DNA of 64,000 nt, from NCBI GenBank assembly GCA_963715405.1, contig OY970239.1:1674001-1738000 (forward strand), written 5' to 3'. Both the position numbers and the translations under genes were made by a program. Positions 1 through 7,567 of the stretch are shown here, one piece after another. Each line of letters starts with the position of its first letter. The first letter of the stretch is position 1. This DNA comes from JALZKA01 sp963715405. Lineage in GTDB: Bacteria; Actinomycetota; Thermoleophilia; Solirubrobacterales; 70-9. The notes below the pieces were generated by a model that was not told where the DNA came from, made no database searches, and saw nothing but the letters and a program-made list of their open reading frames with translations.

Positions 1-508
1 TCCCGCCTCGGGGAACGATCTCGTACAGGACCTTGAGATCGCTGATGACACCCCACAGCGTGTGATCGCCGTCGACGAAGGTAAGCATCGGCCTGAAGTC
101 CGGCAGAGCTCGAACTAGATCCCGAACCCCGCCCTCCACGAGGGTGACGCGGTCAAGTAGATCCTGAGAACCCAGGTTCTCTCGAGCCTGGTTCAGCGCA
201 TCGGCGTCTACGTCGAGTGAATAAACCGGTTGAGAATTCCCTGAGTCGATCAGGCCTCTCGCCATCACGGCCGCAGAGAGACCGTGAAAGGCGCCGATCT
301 CAAGAATCGGCCCAGGGGAGAACCAGGCAAGCTCGTAGAGCTTCAGGGCGTCCTGCGGGTACATCAACCCGTCGATAGGCGGCATCTCATGCGGCAGGAG
401 GCGGTGCCTATCGCCTAGATACTCACCCCCCCAATCCCACGTGGGCGCGTAGTCCACGGTGTGCTTCTCGGGGCGGGCGATCAAGCCCTCCGTTACGTCG
501 TGCAGCAC
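1..508 (-). CDS. class I SAM-dependent methyltransferase, cut by window edge
   Basis: The C-terminus lies outside the window. Translation from a GTG at 508 (in-frame stop at 520-522) gives a Rossmann-type methyltransferase: ILEIGAFHGLSA matches SAM-binding motif I, YSLDVDADAL fits the acidic end of strand 2, and FVDGDHTLWGV is the DGDH motif of the Methyltransf_24 type. Proteins of this type methylate sugars or other small acceptors and are frequent in surface-polysaccharide loci, which fits the neighbours here, but the substrate cannot be read. It diverges from the glycoside hydrolase at 617, with about 110 bases between them. The start is the only RTG in the open stretch after the stop. Confidence 0.75.
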   Translation of the reverse strand, partial: MLHDVTEGLIARPEKHTVDYAPTWDWGGEYLGDRHRLLPHEMPPIDGLMYPQDALKLYELAWFSPGPILEIGAFHGLSAAVMARGLIDSGNSQPVYSLDVDADALNQARENLGSQDLLDRVTLVEGGVRDLVRALPDFRPMLTFVDGDHTLWGVISDLKVLYEIVPRGG

Positions 509-604
509 GGCCTGCCGCTTCTAGGCATGGTTCAGTCCATTCACAGGGGCAGCTTAGAGTTCGGCTGTGCGAGCGCTCTCGGCCCGGCCCACCGCCCGCG
601 CGAC

Positions 605-610
605 TAGCCT
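605..610 (+). promoter_or_regulatory. candidate -10 element of a leaderless transcript
   Basis: TAGCCT lies exactly six bases before the GTG at 617. The same TAGNNT-N6-RTG arrangement occurs before the genes at 24846 and 61652. No convincing -35 was seen. Confidence 0.4.
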
Positions 611-616
611 GGACCG

Positions 617-1820
617 GTGCCGCACCGCATATGCCTGATTCGCACTCGCGCTCGTGGGCATCACCCTCGCGATGGGGGGCTGCGGCAGTAGCCATGATGA
701 CTTGCCTGAGAGGGTCCGAATCGACCGCGAGGCGTTCGGGGTGAACGGCCACCTGCTGCGCGCCCTCTCGGCGGGCGGAGAGGGAGACCTTCTGGACGCT
801 CACCTGCGGGAGATCGAGGCCGGCGGGCTTTCATTCGTGCGCGCGAACGTCGACTGGGGCAAGTTCGAGCCGACCCCCCCGGTTGAGGGAGAGCACCGGT
901 TCGACTTCGGTGGCACCGACGCGTGGGTTGAGGCTCTGGCCCGTCGGCGCCTGCGCTGGGAGGCGATCGGCATCGGCGCGTCGACACCCGGGTGGGCTGT
1001 CGATCAATCGGCGGTGGCCGCAGGCTGCGGTGGCCGTGCCCCGCCGGCAGATCCGGAGCTCCTCGCTGCGATGCTCGCTGCCGTTGCCGAACGCTATGGG
1101 GCCGAGGGCACTTTTTGGAGGGATCACCCAGAACTGCCGGAGCTGCCCATTCGCCATTACGAAGTCTGGAACGAGCCCAATCACGGCGCGTTCTGGTGCC
1201 CGGTGCCGGATCCCGCCCGCTTTGCGAGTTTCCTCGCCGCAAGCTCGGATGCCGTGCGCGGCGCTGATCCTCGTGCCCGAATCGTGCTCGGAGGCCTTGC
1301 ACCCTTCCACGCCACTGAATCCGGTGGGCCAGGCGTAGCCGCCAAGGCCGACGTGCCCTCGTTTCTCGAAGCGCTCGCGAGCGCTGAACCTCGACTGACC
1401 GAGGCGATCGACGCGATCGGGGTTCATACCTACGGCGACCCGTCGCTGATCGCCAGCGACCTCGCATGGTTTCGCGCGAGCATCGATCGAGCGGGCTTCG
1501 AGGGGCTGCCGATGAGGCACAACGAGGTCGGCTGGCCCACCCTCGGCGGCACCGACCCGGTCGGCGAGGAGGAAAGGACGGACTTCATGCGCGAGATCGC
1601 GAGTCGATCCGTTCAGAGCGACTGCGGAGTCGAGGCCATCGCCCCGCACACGTGGATCACAGAGGAAGCGGATCCAACAGACGCTGAAGAGTGGTTCGGG
1701 ATCGCTGACCCAAGGACGGCGGATCCGTACCCCGTAGCACTCGCATACTTCGATGAGGCGAACATCGCACGGGCCGCCGGCGCAATCCCACCCGAATCGG
1801 TTGCGGTCGTCTGCGGATAA
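617..1820 (+). CDS. secreted GH39-like glycoside hydrolase lipoprotein (5' frameshift)
   Basis: A TIM-barrel glycosidase of the clan-A (GH39/GH5-like) kind, about 390 residues. YEVWNEPN places the acid/base Glu near residue 174 of the frame read from 654, and RHNEVGW supplies a likely nucleophile Glu near 291. Open reading starts at GTG 654, which would leave only VGITLAMGGC as a stunted signal. Upstream, GTG 617 encodes MPHRICLIR; removing one base near 644 joins it to LALVGITLAMGGC, a complete lipoprotein signal with a Cys at the lipobox. I therefore call the start at 617 with a one-base insertion, either sequencing error or a real lesion. It converges on the giant paralogue, whose stop codon directly abuts this TAA. 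The polysaccharide substrate is unknown; a PslG-like trimming role is inference. Confidence 0.75.
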
Positions 1821-4800
1821 TCAGCCCTCGCAGGAAATCAGCCGGTTCTTCCCCGGCCCGCCGCGGCAAACGTCCCGTCCCGCGCCGCCGACGATGATGT
1901 CCCGGCCGGCTCCCCCCACGATCGTGTCGGCGCCGTTGCTCGCGCAAACGAGATCATTCCCGCCACCGGCTGAGACTTTGTCGTCCGCGTTCAGGGCGAG
2001 GATCACGTCGGGACCGGCAGTGCCCTTGATGACAGACGCGGTCTTTTTGCCGATGATCGTGGCTTCGCGGTTCCGGCACGATGGTGCAGGGTCCGGAGGC
2101 GAGTCCGTTACGACGAACGATCGCGAGCCGGTGTCACCCAGCTTGCCGGTGCCCCCGACCCCGCGCACCTCAAAGACGTGAACGCCGGGGAGGAGCGGCT
2201 CGGGCGGGACATGAGCGGCGGCTTCCGAGCACGGCCCGAAGGGAGCATCGTCAAATCGGCATTCCATCGCAGCAGCGAACTGAGCTGCGAATTCAAATCG
2301 TGGCGATGGGCCCGTCTCACCCATCTCGGGAGGACCAAGCGTGACCTCCGCGGGCCCAGGTTGCGTCCGCACCTCGAACTGGCGGTCAGCCGGTGATGGA
2401 TCGGCAAGCCCAGCGGCATCCACAGCAGCCAATGTCAGATTGTGCGGGCCGTCTGCCAGGCCGGAGAACACGCCGTCGGCCGGACACGAGGCCCATGCGG
2501 AAGCATCCATCCGGCACCAGAACGAGACGTCACGCTCATCGCTGGAAAAGGTGAACTTCGCGGAGTCGGTCAAGACCACCCCCGTGGGCCCCGAATCGAA
2601 CCGGGAGTCAGGGGCTGCTGAGTCGACGACGGATACGGGGGCCGACACTGCCGGCCCTGCCACGCCAGTGCCCCCGATTCCTCGAACATAGAAGCGGTGA
2701 CTGCCATGCCGCAGCGGCTCCGACGGAACGTGAGCCTGCGCCTCTGAGCACGGCGCGAAGGGTTCTTCGTCGTAGCGGCATTCGTAGCGCACTGCGAAAG
2801 CGGCCTCGAAGGTTGCCCGGGGCCGTTGCCCCGGCGTGCCTGTGATCGACAAGATCGAAGGCAGTCGCGGAACGGTTCGGGTCTCAAACATGCGCGCTGC
2901 GTATGCCGGGCTCGCGTTGCCTGCCCGGTCGACGGCCAAGACCCTGAAAACGTGAGTGCCGTCTGCCAGTCCCGACAGCCGCTCGGAGGGTCCGCACTCG
3001 CGCCACGTGCTGGCGTCGTGCTGGCACCAAAACGTGCCGGCTTCGTTTGAGGAGTATGAAAAGGTCGCGGTGTCCCGAAGGATCAAGTCACTGGGACCCG
3101 AATCGATCGCCACGCTTGGCGCACGTGTGTCGACCTCCCAGCGCTTTTCTGAAGGCTCGCCGACAACGCCGTACGCGTCCAGGCCTCGGACCACCAACGA
3201 GTGTTGGCCGTCGCTGAGCTGTCCCGTTGTAAACGATGAACCGCAGGCGGACCATGAGCCGCCGTCGAAACGGCACTGATAGCTCACGGCGCGTGATGCG
3301 GAGTAGGTCAAGGTGGCGGTGCGTGCGGCCGACGGATCCGCGGGCCCGCCGGAGAAGGAGGGAACCGCCGGAGGCGACGGCGGGGTCCCCTTTTGCGCAG
3401 GGTCGAGCGGATGGGAGTCAACCGAATCCGGTGCGCCGTCTCCATCGCGGTCCAAGGCCTGCCGGTAGCAACCGTGGAGAGCGGCGCGCGGCGGCTCGAC
3501 GGAGCCGTATCCACGAAAACTGCGTGCGACGTCGCGAAGGGACTCGCCTGTGGGCGTGAGCGAAGCATCCGAAAGGCGCGCGACGCCATACCAATCGAAC
3601 GCATTCAGGGGATCCTCGGACCTCGTCGCCCAGGCATAGGCAAACATGCCGTCGATCTGACAATCCGATCGTGGCAGGGCGCTTGCGATCTCTCGAACCA
3701 TCGCCGCGCGTTCAGCCTCGGGCATAGATCCCTCGCCTTGGGTCCACGCGCCGAACCCGAGATAAAGCTTCGCCGACCCATTACCCGTTTCTTCCAAGGC
3801 AAGGCGGACGTCGGCCGCGGTCGCTTCGGCCTCAGCCGCTGAACGGGCCTCGGCCGCCATCACATACACGCCGTCGATGCGGCCTCGCAAGCCCGTGTCA
3901 GCGGCGACCATCCGGCGGATGAATTCGCCCGCGTACACCCCCTCTGCCTGGTCGACGAGGCTTGCGATCACACGCGCATTCGGATCTTCGGCACGGACCG
4001 CCGAAGCGGTCGCTGAGTAGGTCCGCGCGTACTCAGCGGGAGAGGGTGAGCCGTCCCAGGCGCCCCAGCGCGCGTTACCTGCCTGCCAGACCTCGTAGTC
4101 GCGGACGGCGAGGCCCCGGTCGAGGTGGCCGTTCTCCTCCCAGTAGGAGCCCTGGCTGCCGTAGCGAGACGCAAGGGAGCGCATCAGGGCCGCGTAGTGG
4201 CTGTCGACTTGAGCGCCGCCGCCGGTCGTGCCGGCCGGAGGGTTGATCATGACGGGGGCCATGCGCAGCCCTCGCCGCACCAGCGCAAGCGCACGCCGGT
4301 CGGTCTCCGCCCACTCATACTGACCCTCGCCTAGGACTGGCTCGACGTTATCCCAGATGAGTTGTTGACGGATGGCGCCCAGACCGGCCGCCCGCATCGC
4401 GTCGTAGTGAGCCTGGCGAGCCGGTCCCTCTTCGGGCAGCCATACGTCGGTTGCTCCGAAGAATTCGTCGCTGACGGCGGCGGGCCTGGACCGTGGCTCG
4501 GGAGGCGGGCCGTCCGGCTCCGGAGGCGGCTCGTTCGCTCCGGTGTGCTTGGCGGGATCGAATGGATAGTCGTCGTCCTCGTCGGGCCAGCCGTCGCCGT
4601 CTTGATCCAGCGGAGGGGCGTTGCAGACGCTGAGTACGTCCCGGGGGGCGGGGGTCGCGCCCAGCCCAGCCCACCACTTCACCATCTCGGCAAAGGCCGC
4701 GCCGCTCGCGTAGGGCTGAGCGGTCTGCGGGTCGGTGATTCCGAACCAATGCTCAGGGTCGGCGACATCCGACTCGAACGTGAACCAGCTATGCGGGGCA

Positions 4801-5837
4801 ATGCCGCTGAGACCGCAGTCTGTCCGCGGCAGGATGCGCAAGAACTCCCGGTAATTCTCGGCGCGATCCGCCTCTGAAACCGAGCCGGGCCCGACCGTCG
4901 ACCAGCCGAACTCAGTGATCAACAGCTCTGCATCTCCGAGCCCGACCCCTCCGAGGGTGCGCCGAAGCCAGCCCAAGAGACTCAAGTTGTCAGCTGGGTC
5001 CGGCTCGTAGAGGTGGATCCCAACCGTGTCGACAAGGCCGGCGAGCGCCGGCTCTGCTTGGAGCAGGCGCTGGAGGAACGTGTCGGTCGCCATGCCCCGG
5101 AGCCTGCCGTCCGGGAATCGCACATCGTCCTTGATAGTTGCAAGGCCGCCCAAGACGACCTCGGCTGCCGCATCAGCTCGTCTGACCCCCCGCGCTCCCG
5201 CCGCGAGGATCTGTGCAAACGCCTCCGGATTCGGCGCGGGACACCAGGAGCCGTGCCAGTTGGGTTCGTTCCAGACCTCGACCCGCTCGATCGGCTCGTA
5301 CGGAACCTGCGGGTTGTGCGCCCAGTAGGCCCCTCCGCGGCCGTACCGCCGGATGATTGCTTCCGTGTATTGGCCAAACGCCAGGGCATATGACGAGGCC
5401 ACGGCAGATTTACTGCCGCAACCGGCGAGAGTGGCCTCGAGCTCGCGGGCCCAAGGGGGGGCGCCGACCGCGTTTGGAACGATCGCTACGCCGTGCCGCG
5501 CGAACGCCGCGACAAGGCGGTCACTCCAAGTCCAGTCGTAGACGTGTATCCCGGCGACCGGTGGTGTGAGTTCGCTCAGGCGCCAATCGAATGTGACTCT
5601 GGCCCAACCGAGCCCTGCGGACCCGACGGCCTCTGCGTGGCGCTCGAGGCGCACGGTCTCGGCGTTGCGAGCCAGCTCTACCGTTTCGGGAGCGCTGACG
5701 CCGAAGTAGCCGTCCGGCACTCGGGCCTCGAAAGCGCCTGCGGGCGTTGATCCGCAGGCGCCGATCGCAAGGGCGAGGATCGCCACCAGTCCGGTGCGGA
5801 AACGCCACGGCTCGCGCGTGTTGCTGTGCTCATCCAC
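1821..5837 (-). CDS. giant multidomain secreted glycosidase-like lipoprotein
   Basis: 1338 residues from GTG 5837. Order: lipoprotein signal with lipobox AIGAC (Cys28); GH39-like barrel about 40-405 with VEVWNEPN (Glu191) and LLITEFGW (Glu309); a thrombospondin-3-like calcium loop DQDGDGWPDEDDD at 411; a second related barrel about 455-790 in which the same places read YEVWQAGN and LYLGFGAW, so both catalytic Glu are lost; a second calcium loop DRDGDGAPD at 796; five Ig-like repeats about 850-1245, each with a Cys-x(10)-Cys pair of the form CRFDGGSWSAC; and an RTX-like tail with VGGAGRD repeats ending at 1338. It is probably an extracellular enzyme or adhesin tethered to the membrane and acting on exopolysaccharide. 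GTGGATGA overlap (8 bases) couples it to the methyltransferase downstream. Confidence 0.85.
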   Translation of the reverse strand: MDEHSNTREPWRFRTGLVAILALAIGACGSTPAGAFEARVPDGYFGVSAPETVELARNAETVRLERHAEAVGSAGLGWARVTFDWRLSELTPPVAGIHVYDWTWSDRLVAAFARHGVAIVPNAVGAPPWARELEATLAGCGSKSAVASSYALAFGQYTEAIIRRYGRGGAYWAHNPQVPYEPIERVEVWNEPNWHGSWCPAPNPEAFAQILAAGARGVRRADAAAEVVLGGLATIKDDVRFPDGRLRGMATDTFLQRLLQAEPALAGLVDTVGIHLYEPDPADNLSLLGWLRRTLGGVGLGDAELLITEFGWSTVGPGSVSEADRAENYREFLRILPRTDCGLSGIAPHSWFTFESDVADPEHWFGITDPQTAQPYASGAAFAEMVKWWAGLGATPAPRDVLSVCNAPPLDQDGDGWPDEDDDYPFDPAKHTGANEPPPEPDGPPPEPRSRPAAVSDEFFGATDVWLPEEGPARQAHYDAMRAAGLGAIRQQLIWDNVEPVLGEGQYEWAETDRRALALVRRGLRMAPVMINPPAGTTGGGAQVDSHYAALMRSLASRYGSQGSYWEENGHLDRGLAVRDYEVWQAGNARWGAWDGSPSPAEYARTYSATASAVRAEDPNARVIASLVDQAEGVYAGEFIRRMVAADTGLRGRIDGVYVMAAEARSAAEAEATAADVRLALEETGNGSAKLYLGFGAWTQGEGSMPEAERAAMVREIASALPRSDCQIDGMFAYAWATRSEDPLNAFDWYGVARLSDASLTPTGESLRDVARSFRGYGSVEPPRAALHGCYRQALDRDGDGAPDSVDSHPLDPAQKGTPPSPPAVPSFSGGPADPSAARTATLTYSASRAVSYQCRFDGGSWSACGSSFTTGQLSDGQHSLVVRGLDAYGVVGEPSEKRWEVDTRAPSVAIDSGPSDLILRDTATFSYSSNEAGTFWCQHDASTWRECGPSERLSGLADGTHVFRVLAVDRAGNASPAYAARMFETRTVPRLPSILSITGTPGQRPRATFEAAFAVRYECRYDEEPFAPCSEAQAHVPSEPLRHGSHRFYVRGIGGTGVAGPAVSAPVSVVDSAAPDSRFDSGPTGVVLTDSAKFTFSSDERDVSFWCRMDASAWASCPADGVFSGLADGPHNLTLAAVDAAGLADPSPADRQFEVRTQPGPAEVTLGPPEMGETGPSPRFEFAAQFAAAMECRFDDAPFGPCSEAAAHVPPEPLLPGVHVFEVRGVGGTGKLGDTGSRSFVVTDSPPDPAPSCRNREATIIGKKTASVIKGTAGPDVILALNADDKVSAGGGNDLVCASNGADTIVGGAGRDIIVGGAGRDVCRGGPGKNRLISCEG

Positions 5838-6546
5838 TCCCCTTTAGATCGGCAGGGGGAGGGTTTCTCGCGAGGGGGCCTCTGGACGAATATTCGAGCG
5901 GCCCCGGAATGTTCAATCCGAGGAGCCCTTCGCGGTCTTCATCGAGGTCCTGATAGGTGAGGGCAGCAACTTCCTCTGGGGTCAGATCGACGCTCGAATC
6001 GGACGTGCCGGGACGAACGACGCCGATCCCGAAGTCAGTGTCGAGCACGCGGACGTCGAGGTCCTTTCGGGTGGCGCGAAGGTGGACGACCGCTTTCCAC
6101 ACGTCCCCACACCAGGCGCGATGACCTTTGGCTTTGGCTTCCTCTGGATCGCGCGCCGCGACAGCCTCGGATGTGGGATTGCAGTCGTGCATCAAAACCA
6201 CGCCGCCCGGAGCCAGATGGGCGAGCGCGCTTTCGGTATCCCGGAGGGCCTGCTCATAGAGGTGCAATCCATCGACGAAGACCACGTCGAATTCCGTCGT
6301 CGGCTCGAGCCGGGCGAAGTAGTCATCGCTTGGAATTTCGTGAAAGCTCACGCCGGGCTTCCTGGCAGCGCGCACGCGCTTGAGCCTCGGCACGCGAATC
6401 TGGGGATCCACTGCGACCTTCGTTTGCGCTTCGACGTGGAGAAAGACGAGACCGTCGAAGATCCCGATCTCGAGATATCGAGGCTTCTCGAAACGATCCA
6501 GCTCGGACTGGATGATGGACACGCGCGGCGGCAATTCTTCGCTCAT
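5830..6546 (-). CDS. class I SAM-dependent methyltransferase
   Basis: 238 residues, complete. YLEIGIFDGLVF is the SAM-binding glycine motif, FDVVFVDGLHLYEQ is the Methyltransf_24 acidic motif, and LAPGGVVLMHDCNP is the strand-5 region. The family includes sugar and aminoglycoside methyltransferases, so methylation of a surface glycan is the natural reading, although no acceptor can be assigned. Its ATG is at 6546 and its stop overlaps the start region of the giant lipoprotein gene by eight bases in the order giant gene at 5837, this gene ending at 5830. Only seven bases separate its start from the end of the glycosyltransferase at 6554, so it is probably part of one minus-strand operon running from 9746. 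Confidence 0.8.
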   Translation of the reverse strand: MSEELPPRVSIIQSELDRFEKPRYLEIGIFDGLVFLHVEAQTKVAVDPQIRVPRLKRVRAARKPGVSFHEIPSDDYFARLEPTTEFDVVFVDGLHLYEQALRDTESALAHLAPGGVVLMHDCNPTSEAVAARDPEEAKAKGHRAWCGDVWKAVVHLRATRKDLDVRVLDTDFGIGVVRPGTSDSSVDLTPEEVAALTYQDLDEDREGLLGLNIPGPLEYSSRGPLARNPPPADLKGSG

Positions 6547-6553
6547 CGGAGTC

Positions 6554-7567
6554 TCACAGGGTCGTGATCAAGGATCGCAAGCGGTCGAAATAGTGGCGAT
6601 AGGTCCATTCCCTGGCTCGCTGGATCGCGGAATCGCGCAAGACCGCACGACGGCCCGGGTCATCCAGCAACGAGTCGATGGTCGACCGGAGCGCCGCATG
6701 GTCGCCGGGAGGGACGAGCAGCGCAGTCTTGGTGTCGACGACATACTCGCGCAAGGCCTCGATGTCGCTGGCCACCACCGGCACGCCGTTCTCAACGGCG
6801 GACATGAGGCGTACGTGACCCGCGCTCACCCCCCGCTCGCGCATCGCCATCACGTACACGTCGCTCGCTCGCAGAAGCTGGTCATGCTCATGTCGCCCGA
6901 TCTCGCAGAGCACCCGGGCTCGACCGCCCGAGTTGAGCCAGGCGACCCGCTCGGCGTCAAGCCCTGAGCAGACAATCGTGAGCGACCACGTGGCGTCCTT
7001 CGAGGCCGCGAACAATGTCTCCCAGTCGCTCCCGGCGCGTCCCGACGAGAAAACGCTTGTGCCGTGTTCGGAGATGGCGGGACTCTCGGTGGTCCCGCCC
7101 CGGCAAAGCGGCCACCGCACTCGGATGAAGCGGTCTTCCTCGATCCGGTAAGCCCGCGAGTACTCGCCACGCTCGCGCTCCGTGAGGACGTGTCCGAACG
7201 CCATGGCGTGCCTAAGAGCCGGAGCTTCCCAAAGCCGGCGAACGACCTCGCGCGCCTGCGCCCGCAATTTCGAGCGTGAATCAGGACGGTGGATGAATTC
7301 GAGCACGATCAGGCGCCTGCCCCGCGCACATAGAGCGCTGGTCACAAGCGAGCTCATGAACCCCGGTGTGCCCTTGACCACCGCAAGTGTCGAGCGTCGG
7401 GAGATCCAGGCGAGAGCGACGCCTCTTGCGGTCGTACTCCGACCTGCCGCGATGCGCAGGAAGCGCGGGCCCCTGGCGAGTGCGGCTTCGTATGAGATCA
7501 CCGGCGGACCGATGCCATCGGCGTACCAGCCGGGTGCGACGACCTGACCTTGATCGAGCTCAGCCAT
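6554..7567 (-). CDS. glycosyltransferase family 4 (GT-B fold)
   Basis: 337 residues from ATG 7567, the start that gives an ATGGCTGA overlap with the upstream gene. The open frame continues further upstream, but that part is only antisense to the preceding coding frame. The C-terminal half carries the GT4 donor-site signature: HDQLLRASDVYVMA, RLMSAVENGVPVVASD and TALLVPPGDHAAL, with the usual final helix. The N-terminal acceptor domain is divergent. It is likely a cytoplasmic, membrane-associated enzyme adding one sugar from a nucleotide donor to the lipid-linked repeat unit of the locus. The sugar and linkage are not predictable. Confidence 0.8.
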   Translation of the reverse strand: MAELDQGQVVAPGWYADGIGPPVISYEAALARGPRFLRIAAGRSTTARGVALAWISRRSTLAVVKGTPGFMSSLVTSALCARGRRLIVLEFIHRPDSRSKLRAQAREVVRRLWEAPALRHAMAFGHVLTERERGEYSRAYRIEEDRFIRVRWPLCRGGTTESPAISEHGTSVFSSGRAGSDWETLFAASKDATWSLTIVCSGLDAERVAWLNSGGRARVLCEIGRHEHDQLLRASDVYVMAMRERGVSAGHVRLMSAVENGVPVVASDIEALREYVVDTKTALLVPPGDHAALRSTIDSLLDDPGRRAVLRDSAIQRAREWTYRHYFDRLRSLITTL

